Origin: Gammaproteobacteria bacterium
GTDB lineage: Bacteria > Pseudomonadota > Gammaproteobacteria > Pseudomonadales > Pseudohongiellaceae
DNA: 64,000 nucleotides
Assembly (NCBI GenBank): GCA_002730035.1
Contig: PBYU01000023.1
Span: forward strand, 38,496-102,495
Reading direction: 5' to 3'
The position numbers and the translations under genes were made by a program. Under the pieces are notes generated by a model. The model was given only the letters and a program-made list of their open reading frames with translations, searched no databases and had not been told where the DNA came from. Below, piece after piece: positions 36,244 to 45,241 of this stretch (its first letter is position 1; each line of letters opens with the position of its first letter).

Positions 36244-37614
36244 ATGCGCCACAAGTTGCTTTTCACAGCCATCCTGTCCCTGGTTGTCCACTCGGTATCT
36301 GCCCAGACACTCGAAGATGAGTCAGTGGCCTGGCTGCAAGATCTGATTCGCATAGACACCATAAATCCTCCCGGCAACGAGAGCCGGGCAGTGGATTATT
36401 ATGCACGCATCTTCGAAGCAGAGGGTATCGAATTTGAAACCGCCGAGAGCGCTCCCGGCAGAGGCAATATCTGGGCGCGCCTCGAGGGAGGCGATGAGCC
36501 AGCCTTGATCCTATTGCAGCATACCGACGTGGTGCCCACCGAAGAAGAATTCTGGACCATTGATCCGCTGTCAGGAGATATTCGCGACGGTTATATACTG
36601 GGCCGCGGTGCTAGAGACATGAAAGGTCTGGGTATTCTTCAGCTCGCTACGTTTCTCAGCCTGCATCGTTCTGGCGTAGAACTGAACCGCGACATTATCT
36701 TTCTGGCGACTGCCGATGAAGAAGCCGGTGGTTACTTCGGGGTGGGTTGGCTGATTGACAATCGTCCGGACATTTTTGATGGTGCCGGCATCTTGCTCAA
36801 CGAAGGCGGAGGCGGCAGCCGCAACGCTGACGGTGACATCGTGTTCGGTGTCGAAGTCACCCAGAAGGTGCCAGTCTGGTTGCGTCTCAATGCCATCGAC
36901 ACGCCGGGCCATGGCTCCTCTCCGCGCACCACCAGTTCCGTCACAAGAATCGTGCAGGCACTGAATACGCTGCTGGAGAATCCGTTTCCGCCCCGCATTA
37001 TTGGCCCGGTCGCAGAGTATTTTTCTGAGCTGTCTGTGGATATGGGTGAAGAGTGGGGACCTGCCTATGCCGATATCGCTGCTGCCATTCGTGATCCTGC
37101 CTTCGTGCAGAAGTTGCATGAAGCGCGACCTGGCCACAACTCGCTGGTGCGAGATACCTGCTCTATGACGCGCCTCAGTGGTTCCACCAAGATCAATGTG
37201 ATTCCCCCGAAAGCCTGGGCAGAACTGGACTGCCGCGTTCTTCCTGATAAACCGTCGGAGGTGTTTATCGCGGAATTACAGGAATTGATCGCCGGCACTG
37301 GCGTGGAAATTGAAACCATCATGGCGTTCACGCCAGCCATCTCCGAGACCAGCACTCGTCTGTTCGCGGCAATCGCAAGCGTAACTCGGGAACTGTATCC
37401 CGGCTCCAGAGTATTGCCCTCGGTGAGCACTGGGTTTACCGACAGCCACTTCACCCGTGACTTCGGTATCGTCAGCTACGGTTTCAATCCGCTCATTACT
37501 AATAGCGGCGAACACACCGGTGTGCATGGCAACGATGAACAGGTTGGCGAGGCGGCTTTCAGGCGCGCGGTGGGTGACTTTTACGCCGTGGTCAGAAACG
37601 TGGTAAACGACTAG
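36244..37614 (+). CDS. M20 family metallopeptidase, secreted
   Basis: A 456-residue peptidase or aminoacylase of the M20 clan with a signal peptide (LLFTAILSLVVHSVSAQ). Zinc ligands are in LLQHTDVVP, GRGARDMKG and TADEEAGGYFG; the dimerisation domain lies in the middle, and the last ligand is in EHTGVHGNDEQV. It probably hydrolyses dipeptides or acylated amino acids in the periplasm. AGGAG precedes the ATG. It starts 41 bases after korB, so it may be read through from it without a functional link. Confidence 0.92.
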   Translation: MRHKLLFTAILSLVVHSVSAQTLEDESVAWLQDLIRIDTINPPGNESRAVDYYARIFEAEGIEFETAESAPGRGNIWARLEGGDEPALILLQHTDVVPTEEEFWTIDPLSGDIRDGYILGRGARDMKGLGILQLATFLSLHRSGVELNRDIIFLATADEEAGGYFGVGWLIDNRPDIFDGAGILLNEGGGGSRNADGDIVFGVEVTQKVPVWLRLNAIDTPGHGSSPRTTSSVTRIVQALNTLLENPFPPRIIGPVAEYFSELSVDMGEEWGPAYADIAAAIRDPAFVQKLHEARPGHNSLVRDTCSMTRLSGSTKINVIPPKAWAELDCRVLPDKPSEVFIAELQELIAGTGVEIETIMAFTPAISETSTRLFAAIASVTRELYPGSRVLPSVSTGFTDSHFTRDFGIVSYGFNPLITNSGEHTGVHGNDEQVGEAAFRRAVGDFYAVVRNVVND

Positions 37615-37618
37615 TGCA

Positions 37619-37738
37619 TTGTCAAATTCAATCCACATAAACCGCCGTAAGTTTCTGCAGATGGGAGCCACCGGCGCAGTGCTGGGATCACCTATGAAAT
37701 CAGCTACATCGGCTAAGCCAGCGGTGCGTATACAGTAA
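37619..37738 (+). pseudogene. Orphan Tat signal peptide remnant
   Basis: A 39-codon frame starting at TTG, too short for the ORF track, reads HINRRKFLQMGATGAVLGS then ends at a TAA after a further stretch of polar residues. The NRRKFLQMGATGAVLG segment is a textbook twin-arginine signal, but no mature protein follows. The next gene also has a Tat signal, so this is probably the stump of a deleted exported enzyme. There is no good ribosome site. Confidence 0.5.
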
Positions 37739-37781
37739 AACTGTTATTTGCTAAGTTGTCTCCTTATCTACGGAGAGCGAC

Positions 37782-38504
37782 ATGGCAAACAATCACGATC
37801 AGCCGGATAATCCTTCCCGGCGTAATTTGCTGAAGAGTGCTGGTATCGTCGGCGCAGCGGCGGTGGGTTCAACGGCTACACCCACAATAATTGCTCAGGA
37901 TTCCCCATCTACCAGCCAGGCCACTAGCCCCATCGCGCGGGAAGCCCTGGAAGCCTTGACGGCTGCCGAGGCAGAGACCCTCGAAGCCATCTGCGATGCT
38001 TTGATTCCATCCGATGACAACGGTCCCGGAGCACGGGAAGCACGCGCCGTACACTACATCGATCGCTCCCTGGCCAGCCACAATTCCGCTGCGCGCCATA
38101 ACTACATGGTCAGCCTAGCGGCCATCGACGAATACGCCCGGCAGACCCGCGGCGAATCGTTCTCTCGCTTGATACGGGATCATCAGGATTCAATTCTAAG
38201 GGGTGTGCAGGACAACAAGGTGCCGGGTTGTGAGCCAAGCGCCAGTGCTTTTTTCAACATGGTGCGCAGTCACACTATCGATGGCACGTTCTGCGATCCG
38301 TACTACGGGGGTAATCAGGACTTTGTGGGTTGGGACATGATTGCTTATCCCGGCATCCGACTGAGCGCTTCCGAGACTGATGTGGCCCAGGGTGCGGCGC
38401 TTCAGCCCAATCACCAGTCTGCCTATGACAACCAGACCTATACCAAGATGGCCGATAACATGGGGCTTGGTACCAACAACAGCGGAGGTAGGGACAATGC
38501 CTAA
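37782..38504 (+). CDS. Gluconate 2-dehydrogenase subunit 3 family protein, Tat-exported
   Basis: A 240-residue protein with the twin-arginine signal SRRNLLKSAGIVGAAAVG. The domain has LTAAEAETLEAICDALIPSD and ARAVHYIDRSLAS, typical of the small subunit that escorts and is exported with a GMC-type flavoprotein. Its stop codon overlaps the GMC gene by eight bases, so the two are co-translated. GGAG lies before the ATG. The usual cytochrome c third subunit is not found next to the pair. Confidence 0.92.
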   Translation: MANNHDQPDNPSRRNLLKSAGIVGAAAVGSTATPTIIAQDSPSTSQATSPIAREALEALTAAEAETLEAICDALIPSDDNGPGAREARAVHYIDRSLASHNSAARHNYMVSLAAIDEYARQTRGESFSRLIRDHQDSILRGVQDNKVPGCEPSASAFFNMVRSHTIDGTFCDPYYGGNQDFVGWDMIAYPGIRLSASETDVAQGAALQPNHQSAYDNQTYTKMADNMGLGTNNSGGRDNA

Positions 38505-40200
38505 GCGACTACCGAAAACCGATGTTGTGATTGTCGGCATGGGCGCGGTGGGCGGAGTCGCCGCGCTGCCGTTGACCAATGCCGGGCTTAAAGTGATCGG
38601 CATCGAAGCCGGCGGTTGGTTGAGCCCGCGGGATTTCGCTCCCGATGAGCTGCGCAACGGTGCGCGTAACTGGCCGCAGTCCGTACAGAAAGCCGCTACT
38701 GAAGCACCCACGGTGCGAGCCAGTTCCGATGCCACCGCGGTGCAGGGTGGCCACCCGATGATGAATGCCGTCGGCGGTACCACCATGCACTACTGGGCGC
38801 AGAGCTGGCGCCTCAATCCCTGGGATTTCAAAGTGGTCAGTGCTACGCGCGAGCGCTACGGCCGCGACCGACTGCCAGCGGACACTACCGTGGAAGACTG
38901 GCCATTCGGATACGAAGAACTGGAACCCTATTACGACAAGGTCGAATACGCGGTAGGCATCTCCGGTCAGGCCGGTAATGTGCAGGGGCGTATCAACCGA
39001 GCTGGTAATATTTTCGAAGGTGAGCGCTCACGGGAATATCCTATGCGCCCGCTACGCTCTTCACCCTTCACCGATTTGATGGGTGATGCGGCACGCCGCC
39101 TCGACTTGAATCCATTCCAGGGTCCGGCGGCAATAGCTAGCGAGCTCTATGATGGTCGCCCACCCTGCCAATACCATGGTTTCTGCAACAAGGGGGGTTG
39201 CCATGTGCAGGCGAAGAGTTCGACCGCGTTTACCACCATTCCTAAGGCCGTGGATTCGGGGAATCTTGAGGTAGTCACTTTTGCACGCGTGACCAATGTG
39301 GTTACCGATAACGATGGCAAGGTTACCGGCGTCGATTACATCAAAGGTAGTGAGACATTCTTCCAGCCGGCGGACGTGGTGCTGCTGGCCAGCTACACCT
39401 ATGAAAATGTACGCATGTTACAGCTGTCCAAGTCACGAGCGTTCCCGAGTGGTTTGTCCAACAATGCCGGGCAGGTTGGCCAGCATTACCTGAGTCACCA
39501 TCAGGGATCGCCTGTTTTGGCATTGTTTCCTGACGATCTGCACAACTGGTACGGCCTGCCTGCCCAGGGTGTGGCCGTCGATGACTGGGCCGATGACAAT
39601 TTCGATCACGCCGACCTGGACTTCATCGGTGGCGCAAACCTGTGGGTACACACAGATCGCAAACCCATGGCTGCCGCCAAGATGAGCACCTTTGGTCAGG
39701 CGCGTAACTGGGGTTCGGATTGGAAGAAATTCATCAAGCAGAATGCCGATCGCAGTAACACCGCCTACATCCAGAAAACTACACTACCCTATGCAGGTAA
39801 CTACCTGGACCTCGATCCGACGGTGAAAGACCCGATGGGTTATCCGGTAACCCGGATCACTGCTCGCTACCGTGACAATGAGAAGCGTATCGCGGCCTTC
39901 GTGGCAGACAAGATGGAGCAATGGTACCGGGAAGCGGGCGCGAGCAGCGTCATCAAGACCGGACCTGGCAATGCCATGGGCGCGTCTACTCATGCTTACG
40001 GCGGCACTCGAATGGGTAACAACAGCGAGACCAATGTCGTTAACCGTTGGGGCTTCTCCCATGAGGCACCTAATTTAGGGATACTTGGCGCTTCTGTGAT
40101 GGGTAGCAGCGGGGCTCGCAATCCGACGCTCACCGCCCAGGCGCTGTCATGGAGAACGGCTGAATACCTGGCTAACAACTGGCGCTCTGTGGTTGGCTAG
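38497..40200 (+). CDS. GMC family oxidoreductase (large subunit)
   Basis: A 567-residue flavoprotein. The start is ATG 38497 (MPKRLPKTDVVIVGMGAVGG), with GGAGGTAGGG upstream; the 606-residue ORF start lies inside the preceding gene. FAD is bound by VGMGAVGG, and the C-terminus has the GMC signature around GASVMGSSGARNPTLTAQAL with a catalytic-region His in GASTHAYGGTRMG. A Cys-rich loop, PPCQYHGFCNKGGCHVQAKS, is typical of the gluconate/sorbitol dehydrogenase type. It has no signal of its own and should be carried out by its partner's Tat signal. The substrate, probably a sugar acid or polyol, is unknown. Confidence 0.93.
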   Translation: MPKRLPKTDVVIVGMGAVGGVAALPLTNAGLKVIGIEAGGWLSPRDFAPDELRNGARNWPQSVQKAATEAPTVRASSDATAVQGGHPMMNAVGGTTMHYWAQSWRLNPWDFKVVSATRERYGRDRLPADTTVEDWPFGYEELEPYYDKVEYAVGISGQAGNVQGRINRAGNIFEGERSREYPMRPLRSSPFTDLMGDAARRLDLNPFQGPAAIASELYDGRPPCQYHGFCNKGGCHVQAKSSTAFTTIPKAVDSGNLEVVTFARVTNVVTDNDGKVTGVDYIKGSETFFQPADVVLLASYTYENVRMLQLSKSRAFPSGLSNNAGQVGQHYLSHHQGSPVLALFPDDLHNWYGLPAQGVAVDDWADDNFDHADLDFIGGANLWVHTDRKPMAAAKMSTFGQARNWGSDWKKFIKQNADRSNTAYIQKTTLPYAGNYLDLDPTVKDPMGYPVTRITARYRDNEKRIAAFVADKMEQWYREAGASSVIKTGPGNAMGASTHAYGGTRMGNNSETNVVNRWGFSHEAPNLGILGASVMGSSGARNPTLTAQALSWRTAEYLANNWRSVVG

Positions 40201-40247
40201 GCGTAGTCGTTACTAAGAAAACCACCAACGAAGGTAATCAGAAGCAG

Positions 40248-41410
40248 ATGGATTCGAGTCGGCCAGCGGCATTTAACCGGTAGAAGATTCCGATCCTGGA
40301 TGCGTTTCGTTTTATCGCCTCGGTGCTAGTGGTTTTCGTGCACTACGAAGTTATCTTCGGCCAGGCAGTAATCTATGGCAGCTTCGCCACAACGGCCGTG
40401 TCCTGGTTCTTCGTGGTGAGCGGCTTCATCCTCTCCTATACCTATCCAAGCCTCGATTCGGCTAAGGATTACCGGCGCTTCTACCACCACCGTTTAATTC
40501 GCATCTACCCGATTTACTGTCTGAGAATCATCGTCTCGTCACTGTTCGTGTCATTGAACTATGCCGCCATGGGGGAGGGCTTCTTTGCGGAGGTAAACCG
40601 CCCCTTCGAATTGATGCACGATCTACCCGAACAGAAAGATTCGGCATTTTCCTCATCAGTACCTTGCGCCACCTGGTCTTCGCACAATCGGTGGGTGGCG
40701 TCGAAACACTGAAGCTCGTGTTTAATGGGCCACTATGGTCGATCGTGCTGGAGGTGTATTTCTATTTGGCGTTTCCATTGCTTTTGCTACTGATTAAGCC
40801 CCTCAACAGCTTAGGCAAGGTCATCGCCGCATTTATTGTCGGTTACATCCTGCAGTTTTTACTCATTCAGCTTTATCTGCCCGAAGCCGAGCGCTTTGAT
40901 GTGATCAATCTAAACGTGCCTGTGTACACGAATCCGCTTATTCGGGGCATCGAGTTTCTATTCGGCATGTTGCTTTACCGGGCTTTCACCTTTACCGAGG
41001 TTTCCCGGAATGCCACTAAAACAAACTGGATTCCGACGCTCGTCAGCGTCGCGTTATACATACTCGTTGTCATGTACGTACATGACAATATCCCCTACCA
41101 GTACAGATCGTTCTTCCTGGTAGTGCCTTTCGTCACGCTGATGATCTTCACGCTATTGAAATTGCATTGGCATCCGGCGGAAAACATCGTGCGCTGCTGC
41201 ACGATGCTGGGTGGGCTCAGCTACGTGCTCTACAGCTTTCACTGGCCGTTGATGGAGATCATCCAATTTTATAATCTACTGCCGGAATTGGATTCGCTGC
41301 CACTACAGCTGTCTCTATTGATGAGCGTGCTGTTGATAGTGTCATACCTTATCTATAAATTTCTCGAGACTCCGGTGCGGCGAGCCCTGTATCGTAAAGT
41401 GGACAGCTGA
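40248..41410 (+). pseudogene. Acyltransferase 3 family membrane protein, broken by stop and frameshift
   Basis: The ORF track shows two frames (40323-40712 and 40664-41410), but together they make one acyltransferase 3 protein. The ATG at 40248 is followed 11 codons later by an in-frame TAG at 40281-40283, and then the family start reads ILDAFRFIASVLVVFVHYEV. A minus-one or plus-two shift near the AAA at 40635 moves reading to frame 2 at FGIFLISTLRHLVFAQ, after which VFNGPLWSIVLEVYFYLAFP and the later helices are intact. Such proteins acetylate surface sugars. The gene is either decayed or has assembly errors at two places. Confidence 0.8.
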
Positions 41411-41610
41411 GAAGAACCGCCATGCCTGTGCAATGTTGATGTGGCCTTCCAGGGCGTTGTGTGCATCCCTTGAGCTAGAGTAACAGACCATCCCCAATTG
41501 CTTTGAAAGCCTGATTATTCGGCGCTATTGGCTTGACACACTCAGACCTAGATGGTTATATCGTTGCTCCTTACGGGGGAGAAAATTCCATAAAGCAAAA
41601 AGGTAGAACT

Positions 41611-42507
41611 ATGAAGATTCAATGGCTGCTCTTGGCAATTGCCGCTCCAATAATAGGTTGTTCACCAGCCGAAAATACAACAACTGAGACCCAATCAACC
41701 CAAGTCGCTGCCGCCGCTGAAGCGCCGGGTAGTGATATTCCTCGCGGACCCAATGGTAAGCCCGATTTGAATGGGATCTGGCAGGTCCTGATGAATGCCA
41801 ACGACAATCTGGAAGCTGCCCCTCCACAAGCAGCCTACCACCTCGTTCCAGGGGACTTTGTACCGGTACCCGGCCCCGAGGTCGTAGCGCTTGGAGCAGT
41901 CGGCGCGGTTCCAGCCAGTTTTGGTGTGGTAGAGGGTGGCACTATCCCTTACAAGCCTGAAGCAGTGGCGCGTCGCGATGAAAACCGTGCCAACTGGATC
42001 ACTTCCGATCCTGAGATCAAGTGCTATATGCCGGGCGTTCCACGGGCGACTTATATGCCGCATCCGCTGCAGATATTCCAGAGTGAGAGTGCGTTTTTCA
42101 TAGCCTATTCATTCGCAGGCGCGGTGCGTAACGTGTTCCTCGAAGATCCCGGTCCTGCTCCGCTGGATTCCTGGATGGGACAGTCCTGGGGCTATTGGGA
42201 CGGCGATGTGTGGGTAGTCGAGGCTTCTGGCATGGACGACCGCACTTGGTTTGACCGGGCCGGCAACTATCACACGTATCAGCTCAAAGTAACCGAACGT
42301 TACGAGTTGGTGAGTGAAAATGTCATCATGTACTCAGCAACCATGGAAGATCCAGACCTCTTCGAACGTCCCTGGACTATCAACATGCCACTGTATCGTC
42401 GCCTCGAAGAGGGTTTCGAGCTACCACAATTCAAGTGTGTAGAGTTCGTGGAAGAATTGATGTACGGCAGATACCGCAAGGGCCGTGAATCGGAGCTGGG
42501 CTTCTAA
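41611..42507 (+). CDS. Lipoprotein of the GKPDLxGxW family, function unknown
   Basis: A 298-residue protein starting at ATG 41611 (MKIQWLLLAIAAPIIGCS), with AAGGT upstream and a lipobox IIGCS; the longer ORF start adds non-signal residues. The mature part begins NGKPDLNGIWQVL. Conserved-looking blocks include YMPHPLQIFQSESAFFIAY and WGYWDGDVWVVEASGMDDR. It resembles the protein at 55448 in its N-terminal motif, the YWDDD/WDGD segment and its position of a conserved cysteine (CYMPGVPR), so they are probably paralogues of a periplasmic family expanded in marine heterotrophs. No reaction is known. Confidence 0.75.
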   Translation: MKIQWLLLAIAAPIIGCSPAENTTTETQSTQVAAAAEAPGSDIPRGPNGKPDLNGIWQVLMNANDNLEAAPPQAAYHLVPGDFVPVPGPEVVALGAVGAVPASFGVVEGGTIPYKPEAVARRDENRANWITSDPEIKCYMPGVPRATYMPHPLQIFQSESAFFIAYSFAGAVRNVFLEDPGPAPLDSWMGQSWGYWDGDVWVVEASGMDDRTWFDRAGNYHTYQLKVTERYELVSENVIMYSATMEDPDLFERPWTINMPLYRRLEEGFELPQFKCVEFVEELMYGRYRKGRESELGF

Positions 42508-42552
42508 ATTTAGATTTGTATCAAAAAAAGGCTCGTTTTAACGTATTACTAC

Positions 42553-42580
42553 TTGGAAAACAGGTGAGCCCCTGTATAGA
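42553..42580 (+). promoter_or_regulatory. Possible sigma-70 promoter before the DUF6152 gene
   Basis: TTGGAA and TATAGA are 16 bases apart and lie 110 bases before the ATG at 42691, in a non-coding stretch. Both boxes are off-consensus at one or two positions, and the inference is weak. Confidence 0.25.
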
Positions 42581-42690
42581 ATGCGGCATAGTGTCCGATT
42601 GACCGAACTTTCGAAGCATTCCAGGTGAGGGTAGAGTGATAACCTGCTATGGAATGCAACGATTTAAAGCAAATGATGGGGTGAAACTAT

Positions 42691-43134
42691 ATGAAAACTA
42701 AATTACTGGCTTTAGCAGCTGTTACCGCGATTGGTGTTGTTGCAATTAAGCCACCAGCGACTGCGCATCACGCGTTCTCAGCTGAATTTGATGCGAATCT
42801 GCCGGTTCGCCTGGGTGGCCCGATCACACGTGTTGAGTGGATTAACCCTCACACCTGGATCCACCTGGCCAATGATGACCCGGAATCGACTCGTGATCCA
42901 GGTCCCTGGATGGTAGAGGGCGGAACGCCAAATACGCTGTTGCGTCGTGGCATCAACCGTAACTCTCTGGAACTGGGTAGCGATATCATCGTAACTGGTT
43001 ACCAGAGCAAAGACCGTCTGTGTGAGCCGACTTGCCGTGCCAATGGCCGTGACATCACCTTCCCGGATGGACGTAAGTTGTTCATGGGTTCATCGGGTAC
43101 CGGTGCTCCGCGCGACGGCGCCGATGGCAACTAG
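42691..43134 (+). CDS. DUF6152 family exported protein
   Basis: A 147-residue protein with a signal peptide ending TAHH and the family signature AHHAFSAEFD, then VEWINPHTWIHL. It is a small periplasmic beta-rich protein often found next to PQQ or GKPDL proteins. GGGGTGA precedes the ATG, and a strong terminator follows the stop by 30 bases, so it appears to be a single-gene unit. No function is known. Confidence 0.88.
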   Translation: MKTKLLALAAVTAIGVVAIKPPATAHHAFSAEFDANLPVRLGGPITRVEWINPHTWIHLANDDPESTRDPGPWMVEGGTPNTLLRRGINRNSLELGSDIIVTGYQSKDRLCEPTCRANGRDITFPDGRKLFMGSSGTGAPRDGADGN

Positions 43135-43163
43135 CAATACCTGATTACTAGCTAGCTAGATTC

Positions 43164-43200
43164 AAAAAACCGGCCACTCTATTGAGTGGCCGGTTTTTTT
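43164..43200. terminator. Bidirectional Rho-independent terminator
   Basis: AAAAAACCGGCCACTC and GAGTGGCCGGTTTTTT pair over 16 bases around a TATT loop, ending in a T-run. It stops the DUF6152 transcript and, read on the other strand, the convergent HupE operon. Confidence 0.95.
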
Positions 43201-43233
43201 TGTGCCCCGATTTACAGCCTGGCGTGCTGCCTG

Positions 43234-43800
43234 CTACTCGATGATCGGATCGATCACCCTGGGAAAATCACTGCCGTCTCTAAAGACGGTGGAGTCTACA
43301 TAGAAGCCGGCGGTATAGAGTCGCACCTTAATGGTTCTCGATCCCCGGTTTTCCCAGAACCAGCCATGGATACCGGCGAACGGTGCGTGGAATGAGCCCA
43401 TACGGCGGTCGGCATCGCCCTGTTCGAAACTCTCTGCATACTCCTCACCCAGGCCGGCGGGTTCGGCGTGCATGTCATAGTACACTTCGTCGTCGGCGAT
43501 CCAGCTGAACACCATCGGTGCGTCTAGGTCTAGCGTGTACTTATATTCGACCGATTGGAACGGCCCGAGTTCGAACTCCACGTAGTCGGTGCGGTGGATT
43601 TGCAGCTGTTCCTCGAAGGGATTCTCATCGGCCGAGAGTGCAGTCAGGCCGAGCAATCTACCCGTACCGAGAGGGTCTGATCCGAATTCAGCCGGCAGTA
43701 TGGCAGTCAGCAACACCAGCATGCCAACTACGAACGCAATGCCGGTTGCTATCAGAATATTTCTAGCTGAAGGGGTTTGGGTGGTATCGGGCTCTGCCAC
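43234..43800 (-). CDS. Single-pass membrane-anchored periplasmic protein
   Basis: A 188-residue protein starting at GTG 43800 (MAEPDTTQTPSARNILIATG), with GGAG seven bases upstream. One N-terminal membrane helix (GIAFVVGMLVLLTAILPAEF) anchors a periplasmic domain containing VEFELGPFQSVEYKYTLDLD and WFWENRGSRTIKVRLYTAGF. The pattern looks like a beta-sandwich. It is the last gene of the three-gene unit with HupE and a cytochrome. The family is not named with certainty; it is found as a companion of HupE/UreJ proteins. Confidence 0.72.
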   Translation of the reverse strand: MAEPDTTQTPSARNILIATGIAFVVGMLVLLTAILPAEFGSDPLGTGRLLGLTALSADENPFEEQLQIHRTDYVEFELGPFQSVEYKYTLDLDAPMVFSWIADDEVYYDMHAEPAGLGEEYAESFEQGDADRRMGSFHAPFAGIHGWFWENRGSRTIKVRLYTAGFYVDSTVFRDGSDFPRVIDPIIE

Positions 43801-43813
43801 TTAACTTCTCCGT

Positions 43814-44527
43814 TTAAAAGGGGGGCGCCAGCAGAAAGGCACTCATCTGGTAGCCAGCCAAAAGAAAGCCGCCGGTCATTAATGCGGTATTGGTAACGAA
43901 GGCATGGCGCAGGTAGCTGGCATTGCTGCGCCACACACTGAGCACGATGAACACTGCCGATAGGGCCAGAATCTGGCCGATCTCGACGCCGACATTGAAG
44001 CTGATAATATTGGTAACCAGGCCATTGTCGGAGATGGTAAATTCCTGCAGCTTGGTCGCCAGCCCCAAGCCGTGAAACAGCCCGAAGACAAATACCGCTA
44101 TTTTTGTATTGGGCTCGAATCCCAGCACGCGCTTGAAACCGTCGATGTTTTCGAAGGCCTTGTAGACGATCGACAGGCCGATGATTGCATCTATGATGTA
44201 GGCGTTTACCTGCAAGTTTGCGAGCACACCGAACAACAGGGTAATGCTGTGGCCGATGGCAAACAGGGTGACATACTGCACCACGTGCTTGGGGCGATAC
44301 AGGAAGAAGATCACACCCACCAGAAAAAGCAGGTGATCATAGCCGGTCACCATGTGCTTGGCACCGAGGTATATAAAGGGAAACACGGCAGGGCCGTCGA
44401 TCGCCTGGACAAAGTTTGCATCAGACCCTTCGATGCTGTGTCCAAATACACTAACGGCGAATAACGCCATAAAAGCGGCAGCGAGCGCAAGCACAGCGCT
44501 ATGAAGCGAATGAGCAGGGCGAGACAT
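43814..44527 (-). CDS. HupE/UreJ family membrane protein
   Basis: A 237-residue polytopic inner-membrane protein. The family block is HMVTGYDHLLFLVGVIFFLY, with further His in LFAIGHSITLLFG and GLFHGLGLATKLQEF. HupE and UreJ members transport or bind nickel or other divalent metals, but no hydrogenase or urease gene is here. It follows the cytochrome gene by five bases and precedes the anchored protein by 13 bases, so all three are one operon. Its cargo may instead be copper or another metal used by periplasmic oxidoreductases. Confidence 0.85.
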   Translation of the reverse strand: MSRPAHSLHSAVLALAAAFMALFAVSVFGHSIEGSDANFVQAIDGPAVFPFIYLGAKHMVTGYDHLLFLVGVIFFLYRPKHVVQYVTLFAIGHSITLLFGVLANLQVNAYIIDAIIGLSIVYKAFENIDGFKRVLGFEPNTKIAVFVFGLFHGLGLATKLQEFTISDNGLVTNIISFNVGVEIGQILALSAVFIVLSVWRSNASYLRHAFVTNTALMTGGFLLAGYQMSAFLLAPPF

Positions 44528-44532
44528 CTTAA

Positions 44533-45048
44533 TCAGTCGGCTTCTTCATCGAAGGCATTGAGGATGTCGGGATTGTAAGCCTGATGGCAGGCGGTACAGA
44601 CGCTGTACAGCTGGGCGCCGGCCTGGAAAAAATCCTCCTTGTTCTGCTCGGCAGCCGCCTGCATTGCCAGTATACCGGCCTCGCTCAGGCCTTCGGAATA
44701 AATCATCCACGCGTCGTTGTCTTCCGCTCGGCCGGGCATTGCCAGCAGGTTGCCTGATTCGACCACGATAGCGGCCTGTGCTCTGACGTAGTCCCAGCCA
44801 TCGTCGGTTGTCGGATAGAGTTCTTCATAGCCTGAGGCATCGACTACCCAACCACCAGAGTCCCACAGTATGTCAGAGGCGGGTTCCAATACCAGCACCA
44901 TAAGATCCACCATATTTAGAGAAGTGTTGTAAGCGCTTTCGGTGGCTGTCGCTTCGCTGGTCTCTTCCGGAGCCGAACAGGCAGCGATAAGCAGTGCCAT
45001 CAGCGCTATCGATGCAGTTCGAATGTTGATCGGTCTCAAAGTAATCAT
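44533..45048 (-). CDS. Class II-like cytochrome c lipoprotein
   Basis: A 171-residue protein starting at ATG 45048 (MITLRPINIRTASIALMALL), with AGGAAG upstream and a lipobox IAACS. The single haem motif CTACH sits close to the C-terminus (about residue 155), after four predicted helices, as in cytochrome c-prime and cytochrome c-556 types. It is first in the operon with HupE and the anchored protein. The upstream 123 bases of the longer ORF overlap the divergent promoter region. Confidence 0.82.
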   Translation of the reverse strand: MITLRPINIRTASIALMALLIAACSAPEETSEATATESAYNTSLNMVDLMVLVLEPASDILWDSGGWVVDASGYEELYPTTDDGWDYVRAQAAIVVESGNLLAMPGRAEDNDAWMIYSEGLSEAGILAMQAAAEQNKEDFFQAGAQLYSVCTACHQAYNPDILNAFDEEAD

Positions 45049-45241
45049 TGCTTCTTCCTGCCAATTGGCTGTTTCGGCGTATTTATCAGTTTCCGGCTTC
45101 AGTTTTCCGTCAGCCAGAGCTAACATGCTGAAACTACTGTACTTGCTTAGAATTGGGCCTAAAGTTAGCATTAATTCGAGGCTTTTAGCTATAACCCGCC
45201 CCAGAAATGGGGACTATGTCTGGAAATTCACAGGTTTCACC

